Source: Sipunculus nudus
Taxonomy: Eukaryota; Annelida; Sipuncula; Golfingiida; Sipunculidae
Reading direction: 5' to 3'
Length of the DNA stretch: 64,000 bases
NCBI GenBank assembly: GCA_026874595.1
Contig: CM049307.1
Coordinates: forward strand, 24,591,079 to 24,655,078
The position numbers and the translations under genes were made by a program. The number at the start of each line of letters is the position of its first letter. The stretch's first letter is position 1. The notes below the pieces were generated by a model. The model worked only from the letters and a program-made list of their open reading frames with translations. It was not told the DNA's origin and made no database searches. Below, one piece after another: positions 34,384 through 45,960 of the stretch.

Positions 34384-36923
34384 CTGGTTACTCTATTTCA
34401 GTACTTAAAAATATAAATTTGAACATATAATTCTTTTGCTAAATGTTATTTAAAGAAATTATAAATGTTTCTTGTGAACATAATTATTTTGGTAATTAAG
34501 GCACAAATCAGTTTGAAATCCTTTCGAAACATTCCAACAGGCATATTATGATTTATATAATATACTTATATTTTTTTTATTTAATTAGATCGTTTTTGTT
34601 TATAACATTTGCTTAAACCTGACAAGACATGAGATCTGTATATTAAATTGTATATTAAACAAACCCAATGGACTACTTGACAGCAACCTCGAGAACATGA
34701 CCCCGTCGGAAATACTTGCATGTTTAGCATAAATTAGCATATACATATATGTATGCATATGATCAAGATGTTGTGGAATATGGCAGGTCTACTTTCATCA
34801 GAGGTAGCAGAGTCTCATGTACTCTTACATGTCCAAGAACATGATGAAAACGATTGTAATATTTTGCATTTCCTTGAATCATTTAAATATAAAACTAGAT
34901 ACACTGATAAGTCGTAAAAAATATGGCATTGTAAAAGGATGGGTTTTGTCTGCAGGTATATGTCTAAGTTTTGTTCACGGGGTAACAGTGTGATCTGTGT
35001 TCACGGACGACACTGCAGTCGAAAGTTTTCTTCGATCATACAGATGGATGCCCCCCAAATGTAGTCCCGATTTTACAAGGTGTCCATAAAAGTAACCTAT
35101 ATCGATTGTATAGGGTTAATTGCCCAGATTCAAAATGATCACATATTCCGCTTGCTAGCTATCTCATCAAACAGACAAATCTCATGGGAATCGAGTGGAA
35201 TGCCTTTTAAATGTTAACATAATCGTAAGGACCCTGCATTGTGCATCCAGTCAGGTGTTAATGCTTGAGCAAATGTTTACATTTGCTCAAACAGCTGGAT
35301 GTTTCAGAAGTCCGAAAATCTTTCTGATTCGAAAGGGAAAATACCTCCTATACATGTCCTATCACAGTCTTGTCGTTTATTTTTGTCGTATATTTCAATC
35401 AGACCCCTTCAATGAAACGGCGAAATACCTCCGTCGAATCTTATATATTTTTGTTATGACCTTGGAAGGACATTGCCATAAATTAAACCTCTGCATCTTT
35501 ATTTACTTGCTCAACAACGGTGTTGGAGGAAACCGTCTCTGTCAATGTATATGGTGTGTTCCTGTCATATTTGCGAATGCTGTCAACCTTGCTCATCCAC
35601 CTCTGATTTATTTAATTGGCTTTGTCTCTAACTTTCACTCTGCATCTGCAAAGAAAAATGATCAGCAACATGGCGGTCATAGAGCACTTTTTAAAACCCA
35701 AATATGGCCGTTAGTGATCCTGTTGTAAGATCCGTCTTAGTCAAACCCGGCTTAGATGACCAATTTGAAAAAAAACGACCACTTTATCAAGGTCCCATTA
35801 GTGGTCGCTATTATATAATATGAGATTTTATTATATATTTTAAATATATATATATATGTATATATACATGTATAATTTATGGACTAATTTATCTTTTAAT
35901 TCCACCTGGACCCGTGCCCACATCCGTGTTAGAACTGTAAAAAATACCAAACAACTCGTTTTTTTCAAGAACAATAAAAAAAGGTAAATTCTACCGAAGA
36001 TGGAAAGAGAGTCTAATGTTTAAAACAAATTTGGCAAGTGTTACCCAAATTTAACTCTAAGGTATCATTAATAAAGTTGATTACAAGGATTCCTTGTCAA
36101 CGGAGCAACACTGGGAACTGCTACCTGAGGAACAGCTCCATTCACACCTGTGGAAGGGGCACCGAGCACCCGAATGCTAGTGTACAAGAACCTGCACAAA
36201 GCTAGTCTTACTTTTTTTAAGCAATACAAAACTTCACATAGGAGGTTACTTAGTATGTTAAATTAATATTTACAATCACAGAAAAGTAGCTATGAACACT
36301 GACGTCATTTGATATTCCAATGTAAAATGAATAGACTTAGCCAACAGTGGTATGGTTATGAATTAGTCGGGTGTAATATATCTGAGTTTACTTAAACTCC
36401 CACGGTCTCCTCGTGCCTGGCTCAAAGGAGTTAGACCTTACACGGTTCACCGCTCAAACTGACAGCAGCGTGGTGGATCTATTGTATGATTAAAAAATTT
36501 GTTAAATTCTATATGAATATTTATCTTGGCGCCAGGTTCAGTCTTTTGTATCTGACATGACTGAATATGTTGTGGAGTTCCAACGGACGTTCAAAGACAA
36601 AATGTGCGACGTTATCCTCGGGATAAAAACATAATCCAATAGGCTGAAATTTGTCCACACTCATCACTTAAATTAAAGAATGACCCGTTATATGAACAGT
36701 TTTTTTTATTATTAATTATTGAATTTACCAAATTTTTGTGAATACATAGATCTTTTTTATTAAAATCACTTAAATATTACAAACAAAGTCACATTAAACA
36801 GACCACAATGTTCCATGTAATTTAAAATATAGAATCTGAACATGTAACACATAATACACACAACGAAGGCATAAAATTATTAAATAAATTATATGTATGT
36901 GGATATGTGCGTAGTGTATGTGC

Positions 36924-36926
<3 letters not shown>

Positions 36927-36974
<48 letters not shown>
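36927..36974. repeat. (GA)n microsatellite
   Basis: About 48 bp of pure AG repeat. Confidence 0.95.
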
Positions 36975-36977
<3 letters not shown>

Positions 36978-37172
36978 ATGCTGAAAACACAGATGATTTT
37001 TATTGATGGTGATGGGGAGAGATTGGTAGAGTTTATAAATGAAACTTCAAAGGCACTATATATTGTTTATACGATGCTACTTTTCTCTATAACAATGACG
37101 TTTAATTGATTAGGAACGGGTGACACTGGAAATGCGGGAAGTAGATGGAAAGTAACTTTAAATAGAGGCATG

Positions 37173-37413
37173 GGACCTGGACATTTGAGTGGTAAAACGC
37201 TCGGCCTTCTCCGCTGGCGACCCGGGTTTGATTCCCGGCGTGGCTACGAGAGAGGGCTGTGGTTGCCTGTCCAAGGTCGTTGGTTTTTTCCGGGTTCTCC
37301 GGTTTCCTCTACCCATACCGACTACCGAGCGCCAACATCCGAGCCATGGAGAGTGCCTTGTATTAGTAATTATAACTAGTTGTACAATCCATGTAAAATA
37401 AATAAAGTTTATA
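37173..37413 (+). mobile_element. Full-length tRNA-derived SINE, family 1, with 15-bp target duplication
   Basis: Flanked by the perfect 15-bp duplication TTAAATAGAGGCATG (37158-37172 and 37414-37428). The head has a box A-like TTGAGTGGTAAAACGC and a box B-like GGGTTTGATTCCC, then a body with CCGGGTTCTCCGGTTTCCTC and an A-rich AAATAAATAAAG tail. These are RNA polymerase III promoter boxes of tRNA-derived SINEs. The perfect duplication points to a recent insertion. A truncated relative is at 17564-17670. Confidence 0.93.
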
Positions 37414-37954
37414 TTAAATAGAGGCATGTTCTTTATCTTAAGATAAATACCGATTTAAACATACTTTTTATTATAGAATAATCTTTAGATTAAGTTCTTT
37501 CTGTAATGTAATTGTGACGAAGAGACTATATACCGCGTATCGAGTCGCTTATATTGAAACACACCCCGCGAATGGTTCGCCACTCATATACCCGCTAGGG
37601 TTCGCTGTCGCGTCTGGATTTATCATGGCAACGTAACTTCGAAAGTTAACTAGACTTCTTTGTAAATGTTAAACAACAGTAAGTGATCTTCATCCATCCA
37701 CACGTTTTATCTGATCATAGTTCAATGCCTTTATCTGTCAAAGATCAAAAGAAAAGCTCGGATGTAAGAATGGATTGCGGCGGTGACAAATGCATTTTAC
37801 AAGGACTACACATTTCGTCTACGTCACTCCTGCCTCGACATTGAAAATATAGATAAACATAGACATGAACACCAGTGCAGTGAATTACTAACTCAAGGGG
37901 ACCTAGATAAGACTGCAACAACAAAACTCCAAAAGCAAATAAATAATATACGGC

Positions 37955-38190
37955 TACTGTGGTCAGGGGATAGAGCACAGGACTCAACCACCGTGGATGG
38001 TGAATTCGAAATCCAGTCGAGAAGCGGTGAATTTTTAACGATCGGTGTGACCCAGGGTGAGTGCTCTGAAGTCTTGATAGGAAAGCTGTGCCCTCCCATT
38101 ACTTGCAAACGAGTACGTGTTTGGGGGTAATATAACCTAAGAATATAGATTTTACCCACCCAAGACCCACAGGTGGGGTTGTTACCGGAT
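37955..38190 (+). mobile_element. tRNA-derived SINE, family 2 copy 2
   Basis: Box A-like GGTCAGGGGATAGAGCACAG, box B-like GTGAATTCGAAATCC, and the body block CCCAAGACCCACAGGTGGGG shared with 23095-23355. The overlapping 115-codon open frame at 37783-38130 reads across the SINE and is not taken as a gene. Confidence 0.7.
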
Positions 38191-38685
38191 CTGCTTAGCA
38201 CATGGATAAAATGAGAGGACGCTTGCATGAGCAACCGCCCTGTTACGTCTTGAACTGTCTAATACTGACATAGAATTCTGTAGGTAAACCATTGCTTGAA
38301 TAACGGAGGTGGATACATCATTCTAAAATTTAAATAAAAAGTACATACAATTCCTAAATCGAAGCCTACATATATCAGGGATCCATTGAGTCTTCTATAA
38401 CTACGTATATGACATAGGAATAACATGTCAAAGGACTCGTTGAATATAAAGGGGCATCGAACTATATCCATTAGCTTAATAACCTTATCTTTGTGTTTTA
38501 TATTCCGTTTACACTTTTAAATTAGGAATGGCCATGCCAACAAAATATGGAACAGTATTTCGCATATTATTATGTAAATAAATTGAAGAGATTGCTCTTG
38601 AGACTATACGGCTGGTTATTCTAACACCAAGTTATCAGTATTTATCTTTTATGGTTATGTCCAAAGAAAGCCTGTTTTTTGGTGT

Positions 38686-38688
<3 letters not shown>

Positions 38689-38768
<80 letters not shown>

Positions 38769-38769
38769 A
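38689..38769. repeat. (TA)n-(TG)n compound microsatellite
   Basis: About 54 bp TA followed by about 28 bp TG. Confidence 0.95.
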
Positions 38770-38875
38770 TTAGACTAAGTGAAATTCCGAAAGGACGGCG
38801 AGTACTGGATGCGACCGGGGGCCGGGGGGGGGGGGGGGCATGGCCCCCTGCGGCCCCCCTCTGGCTACGCCCCTG
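38770..38875. mobile_element. Right end of a hAT-type element with poly-G
   Basis: Ends CTGGCTACGCCCCTG at 38875, the inverse of the terminus at 33649. Contains a G run at about 38824-38838 and GC-rich sequence typical of this terminus. Confidence 0.5.
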
Positions 38876-38889
38876 ATATATATATAATG

Positions 38890-39389
38890 ACATGCACCTT
38901 GGAAAGCACCAAAATGTTGAATAGAAAACCTATTTCCATAGTGGTCCATATAGCTGCCAAGACGATATGCAAGGAGCAAATTAAAAAATACAATGATAAA
39001 TAAACCATAAAAGTAGACTAAAAATGTTATTTACCCCTGAGTAGATGAGTATAGGAGTATAGTATATCTAATATGACAATTTGACTAGTAATTACAATAT
39101 ACAATTATTACTTAATTAAACTATAGTTAGAAATAATAATATCTTTAAATAAAGGTGAGCATAATACTCAGAAGTACATTCAAAAGACCATGGCAATATG
39201 AGGTAACATTATAAGGATTCAAATAATAAATAAATCCCCTAAAAAGTAATAAACTATGAACACAGTGTTCGGACTAATTACTACCCTGAGTAATAAAAAA
39301 GTACATATAATACCCTTGATTTTACAAGCAAATGATGAAAACCAAGATATATTAACTTAATAGATTAAAATGTTTGAAAAAAAAAACAT
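38890..39389. other. Intergenic, nothing recognised
   Basis: AT-rich sequence without a supported gene or repeat. Confidence 0.5.
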
Positions 39390-39690
39390 ATCCACTGTTT
39401 CATTTGCCTGAATATGGCAAAGTAGACCTATTTCATAGTTTAATACCTATGGAAAAGAAAGTATGACTAGCTGCCACATCAACTCTAGGTAATTTAAATG
39501 CGTGGTGTGATGATCGTGTTGTATATGTATGTGATGATTTCACATGATCAAACTGATCTTGGAGATATAATGGTGCATGCCCATGAAAAATGTTGTACAT
39601 GTGATTTAATTTCAATTGAGTAACTCGATTTTCCACAATCAACCACACCACAAATAAATCCAATCCTATTTTGTTCATTTTATGAAGAAT
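39390..39690 (-). pseudogene. LINE reverse-transcriptase C-terminal fragment with in-frame stop
   Basis: The minus frame reads WLIVENRVTQLKLNHMYNIF, then GHAPLYLQDQFD, TRSSHHAFKLPRVD and SHTFFSIGIKL. This matches the segment after the polymerase domain in CR1/L2-type non-LTR retrotransposons (W-L-x-x-x-R-V ... M-Y-K-x-x-x-x-x-A-P-x-Y-L ... K-L-W-N). The expected Trp of the final KLWN is a TGA stop (near 39437). A dead fragment of under 100 residues. The family is known; the subfamily is not resolved. Confidence 0.6.
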
Positions 39691-40815
39691 CTTTTTACGA
39701 GAGCGATACTGAAAGTTTCGTTACCTGAAAGGTATATATATTTCTTTTCAATTAAATTCTTACAAAATAAGTTTTCATACTCGGAGACGACAGGAGCGTC
39801 AGAAACCTGGGTTGCTCAACGAAGTCAAGCCTATACATTAATAGTAGGGGCTGCCACCTAGCGGTGAATTTATAACTAACTGAACATGCAAGTTGTATCA
39901 CTATCATGCATGTACCAACATGCAAGTTGTCGATAGGCTGCACGCGACTTCCCGCGTTGAACGCATTGAGCAGATGCAAACTGGAAGTCAATAAAAGAGG
40001 TACACTGAATTCAAGTAGGTGCTACTGATTTAGTCACATTTACTAATATACATTTTTATCTGAAATGGCATCAGCAGTTACGAATAAATATGCCTGCTGT
40101 GGGAATTCCCGGTCTCCTTTGTAGCCCCAGGTTACAGCTAGCCTGCATGATGGGAGGCGTACAGGTATCTTATTTGTTCCATAAGCGGAAACCCTCCGGC
40201 AAAAAGCAATGTTGGTGTATTGTTTATTAGCCAGACGTTAGCCCCGTTTGATTTGTGTTCTGGAGGTCCTTTGTTCAATCCCCGACTGAGAGCTTGATGA
40301 GAAAATTCCATCATAAATTTCCAAGATCTGCTGTAACATGGCAACTACAGGGTACTCGTGCAAAGGGAATTCTTATCTGACGGTTAATTAATAACTATAC
40401 TCAGCATCATACCATTAATTAGTCAGTGGTGTCACCATCTGTCCGAGAAAGCTATTTTTAAAACAGGGCCTCTCTCAGGCCCCGTTGTGTTTTTGTTTAT
40501 AAGATATTAATGATTTTGTGAATACTAACAATACAAAGGCAAATTTTCTATGATGTGATATTACTTTTGAAATTGAGGATATAAAATACAGCAACATACA
40601 GAAGCACACATAAACACAACTAGGAACACATGTGAATATAAATGTTGTACCATCGAAAGAGCTATAAAATTATGTTTCCATGTTAAAATCGCTTATATGA
40701 TTTTGTAACTGTGATTTATCCATGTGTCCGTCAGCGTATATGCGTATATGTGTAAGAATCGCTCCTGTGGCGATATCCACGCATATAGGGTCTGCGCGTA
40801 ATCAGGGATTCAGGG

Positions 40816-40850
40816 TATAAAATGACGTCACTCCATCGTCTTTTTTTTCA
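40816..40850 (+). promoter_or_regulatory. Candidate core promoter: TATA box, CRE and initiator
   Basis: TATAAAA at 40816-40822 is followed at once by a perfect CRE (TGACGTCA, 40823-40830), and about 34 bp after the TATA start comes a pyrimidine run ending TTTTCAGGA that could be an initiator. Downstream, GTAAGT at 41126 could be the donor of a first exon of about 275 nt. An acceptor-like pyrimidine tract ending TTTTTTTAG at 46504 precedes HADH. Linking these is inference. Confidence 0.35.
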
Positions 40851-40922
40851 GGAAAGTCACCAGAGAACTTAGCACTCCCTATATACAGGAAAGTCACCAG
40901 AGAACTTAGCACTCCCTATATA
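40849..40922. repeat. Perfect 37-bp tandem duplication
   Basis: Two adjacent identical units starting CAGGAAAGTCACCAGAGAAC and ending CTCCCTATATA. Confidence 0.95.
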
Positions 40923-41250
40923 CAGAGTGACAAGAGGACGGGACTAGAAGCTTGCATTCCAATGTCACGTGTGCGTCGGTCATGTGATTATCAGTCGTTA
41001 TACCTAGAGGGACATTCATGTGTAGTGTACATTCGAGAGTAAACAGGACTCAGTGATTTTATGTCTGATTATAGGGTCTCTAGAGATCATCGATTCATTT
41101 ATGTGGAACGCCTCTCCAGAGAAGTGTAAGTGTACATATAAGATACTTTATTGTTTTGTTTACTCATACCTTTTTCATCTTAGTGTAAGTGTGAGTTTCA
41201 GCCGGTTTAGTTCACCGTTTAAAAGAACCTGGAGTGACCATTCCTTCTGG

Positions 41251-41267
41251 GGGGGGGGGGGGGGGTG
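41251..41267. repeat. Poly-G run
   Basis: Homopolymer of about 17 G. Confidence 0.9.
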
Positions 41268-41879
41268 ACTAGGAAGACCTGCCATATCCACTGAACCACG
41301 TCTGCCATGAGGCATATACACGCTCATGGTAACAACTTTACTCGTTCGTGCACTTAATTTATCTAGAACTGTCGGTGATAAGATAAGAAAGTATGAGCGT
41401 TATAGGTTATCATTTTTTTTTCTACTATAGAACACAGAGTATCTGTATAAAGCTTAATAGGAGTAGAAAGCCGGTACCTGGTACATGCATGGATACTGTA
41501 TAACATTGTAATACCCAAGGTTATACTGTAATACACAAACACCCACACACCATCACACACACACACTAACATATATATATATATATATATATAGTGATAA
41601 AATAATATATGAAAGTATACCAAGAATAAGCCTATAACTTCAATATTCTTTGAGATGTCAAATAGTAGTCCAATATAGACACTATGGGAATGAATGAAAG
41701 AAGAGTAAATGGTGAAATGAGCAGACAATTTATCTGAATGATCGTTTGTATGGAATGCATAAATCAGCAATTTAGTTATGCCATGAATGACAAATTCATA
41801 AACAATATCGATCTGATTCTAACAATAAATATAGAATATTGCATATACAATTTGTTTCGCACACAGTCCATAGCATTAA

Positions 41880-42335
41880 AGGCGTGCGTTCGGTAGTCCT
41901 TAGACACTCCATAGAACAGATGGTGGCGTTCGGTAGTCTCTGTGGCACAGATGGTGGCGTTCGGTAGTCTCTAGGCACATCCTTTGGCACATATGGTGGC
42001 ATTTGGTAGTCTCTAGGCACATCCCATGGTACAGATGTGGCATTTGGGGGGGGGGGGGTTCTTAGGCACACCTAATGGCATAGATGGTCGGCTCGGTAGT
42101 CTCTAGGCACTCTCAATGGTACAGATTGTGGCGTTCTATAGTCCTAAGGGACTCCCCATGGCACAGATGGTGGCGTTCGGTAGTCTCTAGGCACTCCCTA
42201 TGGCACAGATGGTGGTGTTCGGTAGTCTCTAGGCACTCCCCATTGTACAGATGGTGGTGTTCGGTAGTCTCTAGGTACTCCCTATGGTACAACCCGTGGC
42301 GTTCGGTAGTTTCTAGGCAGTCCCTATTGTAATGT
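41880..42335. repeat. 42-bp minisatellite, first array
   Basis: About ten degenerate copies of a 42-bp unit: GGTAGTCTCTAGGCACTCCC then CATGGTACAGATGGTGGCGT then TC. Includes a poly-G insertion near 42047-42058. Confidence 0.93.
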
Positions 42336-42499
42336 ACTAAGGGCCAGTCTAATTCTACAATTCTCACTCTCTGTATTTCATCATGATTATATACATTATG
42401 TAAGTTGCAGGGGTTAAAGTTAATTGGGACTTTGTGTATTCAAATGTCAGAGCTGAGTTGCCAAGCAATTACAGTCATTTTGTAAATACCTGGCAACTC

Positions 42500-43340
42500 A
42501 GCTCTGAAACTGTTCAAGTATCCCGTACACGTCTCATTAATAGACTGAATATGTAAAACCTGGTCTATGGAAGTCTTAACTGACTAGGGTAACAGTTATA
42601 TCTTTTTATATGTATATATGCATGTGTTTAAGAAAAAATTCACATTGTCATGAATGTACTGTACCTATAGTATACGATAGTATATGTCTTGCCATATATT
42701 AACCTAGTAAAGACGATCAGAAATGAGCATCTGGTATGGTATTGGCACAGAACAGAATTATTACAGTGTTACACTGGCATACCTATTAAAGACGGATCAG
42801 AAATGAGCATTTGATGTGGTATTAGGATATTCTTTTTCAAAGTTTTGTCAGTATGAACCTGTCAGTTCAGTGCTATTGTGTAGTAAAGTGTTACACTGTT
42901 ATATATTACCTGGTGAGGACGGATCAGAAATGAGTATCTGGTATGGTATTTTTTTTGGTAAGATTCTCTAAATGTCAACCTGCCTGCTTGGTGGCACAAA
43001 ACAGAGATTTAAGTGTATCACTGAAATACCTGTTGAAGACGGATCAGAAATGAGCGTCTAGTATGGTATTAGGCAATTTTGTTTCTAAGTTTTGTCAGTC
43101 TGAACTGGCCTGATCAGTGATATATTACAGAATAAGGGAAGAGTTACAATGTCACTTGTTTACCTAATAAGGACAGATCAGAAATGAGCGTCAGGTATGG
43201 TATTTGGCAGTTTTTTTGCATGTTTTATTTTGTCTGTTAAGTGTTATGATGATAGGAAACTGTTCAAGTATCCTGTACACGTCTTATTAATAGACTGAAT
43301 ATGTAAAACCTGGTCTATGGGAGTCGTAAATGACTAGGGT
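42500..43340. repeat. Spacer between the arrays: flanking duplicates and a degenerate ~80-134-bp repeat
   Basis: The block GAAACTGTTCAAGTATCC...GTAAAACCTGGTCTATGG occurs at both edges (42505 and 43255). Inside, GGATCAGAAATGAGC-like motifs recur near 42715, 42795, 42922, 43042 and 43176. Confidence 0.8.
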
Positions 43341-45960
43341 ACAGATGGGTGTGTTCGGTAGTCTCTAGGCACTCCCTATGGATCATAAGGTGGCTTTCGT
43401 AGTCTCTAGGCACTCTCTTTGGTGCATATTGTGGCGTTAGGTAGTCTTTAGGCACTCCCCATGGTACAGATGGTGGCGTCCGTTAGTCTCCAGGCACTCC
43501 CCATGGTACAGATGGTGGCGTCCGTTAGTCTCTAGGCACTCCCCATGGTACAGATGGTGGCATCCGTTAGTCTCTAGGCACTCCCCATGGTACAGATGCT
43601 GGCGTTCGGTAGGCTTTAGGCACTCCCCATGGTACAGATGGTGGTGTTCCGTAGTCTCTAGGGACTCCGTATGGTTATATGGTGGCGTTCAGTACTCCCT
43701 AATTCCCTATAGGCACATTCCATGGTACAGATGGTGGAGTTCTGTAGACCTCTGGCACTCCCCATGGCACAGATGGTGGCGTTCGGTAGTCTCTAGCCAC
43801 TCCCCATGGTACAGATGCTGGCGTTCGGTAGTCTTTAGGCACACCCCATGGTACAGATGGTGGCGTTCGGTTGTCTTTAGGCACTCCCCATGGTGCAGAT
43901 GGTGGTGTTCCGTAGTCTCTAGCCACTCCCCATGGTACAGATTGTGGCGTTCGGTAGTCTTTAGGCACACCCCATGGTACAGATGGTGGCGTTCGGTAGT
44001 CTTTAGGCACTCCCCATGGTGCAGATGGTGGTGTTCCGTAGTCTCTAGGCACTCCCCATGGTGCAGATGGGTGTGTTCGGTAGTCTCTAGGCACTCCCTA
44101 TGGATCATAAGTTGGCGTTCTGTACTCCCTAATTCCCTATAGGAACTCCCCATGGTACAGATGCTGGCGTTCGGTAGTCCCTAATTCCCTATAGGCACAT
44201 TCCATGGTTCAGATGGTGGAGTTCTGTAGACCTTTGGCGCTCCCCATGGCACAGATTGTGGCGTTCGGTAGTCTCTAGCCACTCCCCATGGTACAGATGC
44301 TGGCGTTCGGTAGTCTTTAGTCACACCCCATGGTACAGATGGTGGCGTTCGGTAGTCTTTAGTCACACCCCATGGTACAGATGGTGGCGTTCGGTAGTCT
44401 TTAGGCACTCCCCATGGTACAGATGCTGGCGTTCGATAGTACCTAATTCCCTATAGGCACATTCCATGGTTCAGATGGTGGAGTTCTGTAAACCTCTGGC
44501 ACTCCCCATGGCACAGATGGTGGTGTTTGGTAGTCTCTATAGGCACTCTCCATGAAACTGATGATACCGTTCTGTAGTCCTAAGGCACTCCCCATGGCAC
44601 ATATGGTGGTTCGGTAATCCCTAGGCACTCCCAATGGTACAGATGGGGGCGTTTGGTAGTCTCTAGGCACTCTCAATGGTACAGATTGTGGCGTTCTATA
44701 GTCCTAAGGGACTCCCCATGGCACAGATGGTGGCGTTCGGTAGTCTCTAGGCACTCCCTATGGCACAGATGGTGGCGTTCGGTAGTCACAGGCACTCCCC
44801 ATGGTACAGATGGTGGTGTTCGGTAGTCTATTGGTATTCCCCATGGCACATATGGTGGTTAAGTAATCCCTAGGCACTCCCATTGGTACAGATGGTGGAG
44901 CTCGGTAGTCTCTAGGCACTCCCCATGGTACAGATGGTGGCGTTCGGTAGTCTCTGGGCATTCCCCATAGCACATATGGTGGTTTTGTAATCCCTAGGCA
45001 CTCCGAACGGTACAGATGGTGGCGCTCGGTAGTCTCTAGGTACTCTCCATGGTACATATGGTGGTGTTCGGTAGTCTCTAGACACTCCCCATGGTACATA
45101 TGGTGGTGTTTGGTAATCTCTAGGCACTCTCCATGGTACAGCTTGTGGTGTTCCGTAGTCTCTAGGCACTCCCTATGGATCATATGGCGGCGTTCGGTAG
45201 CCTCTGGGCATTCCCCATGGCACATATGGTGGTTCGGTATTCCCTAGGCACTCCCAATGGTACAGATTGTGGCGCTCGGTAGTCTCTAGGTACTCCCCAT
45301 GGTACAGATGGTGGTGTTCGGTAGTCTCTGGGCATTCCCCATGGCACATATAGTGGTTCAGTAATCCCTAGGCACTCTCAATGGTACAGATTTTGGCGCT
45401 CATTAGTCTCCAGGTACTCTCCATGGTTCAGATTGTGGCGCTCGATAGTCTCTAGGTACTCTCCATGGTTCAGATGGTGGTCTTTGGTAGTCTCTAGGCA
45501 CTCTCTTTGGGTCATATGATGGCGTTTGGTAGTCTCTAAGCTCTCCCAATGGTACAGATTGTGGTTTTCGGTAGTCCCTATAGGCACATTCCATGGTACA
45601 GATGGTGGCGTTCGGTAGTCCCTATAGGCACATTCCATGGTACAGATGGTGGCGTTCGGTAGTCTTTAGGCACTCTCCATGGCACAGATTGTGATATTTT
45701 GGGGTTCTTAGGCACTCCTAATGGCACAGATGGTGGCGTTCGGTAGTCCCTATAGGCACATTCCATGGCAAAGATGGTGGCGCTCAGTAGTCTCTAGGCC
45801 GTGTCCATGGCAAGGATGGTGGCGTTCGGTAGTCGCTATAGGCGCTCTCCCTAGCACAGATGGTGGTGTTCGGAAGTTCCTAAAGGCACTCTCTGTTACA
45901 CAGATGGTGGCGTTCGGTATTCTCGAGACACCGTGCATGGTACAGATAGTGGTGTTCTCA
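43340..45960. repeat. 42-bp minisatellite, main array of about 60 units
   Basis: 2.6 kb of the same 42-bp unit with 36-48 bp variants. A longer unit containing CCTAATTCCCTATAGG recurs near 43704, 44126, 44188 and 44446, giving higher-order structure. Since 42 is 14 codons, several frames on both strands stay open, producing 60-155-codon frames of 14-residue repeats such as VPRDYRTPPSVPWG or HHLYHGECLETTER. These have no start context, splice signals or domain and are read as repeat by-products. Confidence 0.93.

Larger units (their letters stand above)
32741..36926. other. Intergenic, no gene supported
   Basis: Contains hAT-type ends at 33649 and about 33690, a (TTA)n at 33791-33819, a (TA)n at 34340-34381, a 26-bp palindrome at 35265-35290 and an open frame of 177 codons (35195-35728, plus). 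That frame has no recognisable domain, splice context or codon pattern. Confidence 0.5.

Noticed and set aside
35195-35728. 177-codon open frame on the plus strand
   Set aside because: No recognisable domain, no splice or promoter context, and composition like the surrounding sequence. Cannot be supported as a gene.
37173-37250. A functional tRNA gene
   Set aside because: Box A/B motifs are present, but the sequence does not fold as a complete tRNA and is followed by a SINE body, tail and target duplication.
37783-38130. 115-codon open frame on the plus strand
   Set aside because: Its second half reads through a tRNA-derived SINE and its first half has no recognisable content.
33649-38875. 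A single 5.2-kb hAT transposon bounded by CAGGGGCGTAGCCAG and its inverse
   Set aside because: The termini match perfectly over 15 bp, but the flanks are low-complexity TA sequence, there is no transposase between them and unrelated repeats intervene. Two separate fragments are more likely.
41363-41770. 135-codon open frame on the minus strand
   Set aside because: It reads through CA and TA microsatellites (IYIYIY runs) and has no domain.
43699-45225. Open frames of 130-155 codons with 14-residue repeats (VPRDYRTPPSVPWG and similar)
   Set aside because: Similar frames exist in several phases and on both strands because the repeat unit is 42 bp. No promoter, splice sites or single preferred frame; read as minisatellite.
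41880-45960. CRISPR-like regular repeats
   Set aside because: Units are contiguous and degenerate with no unique spacers, in an intron-rich animal sequence.
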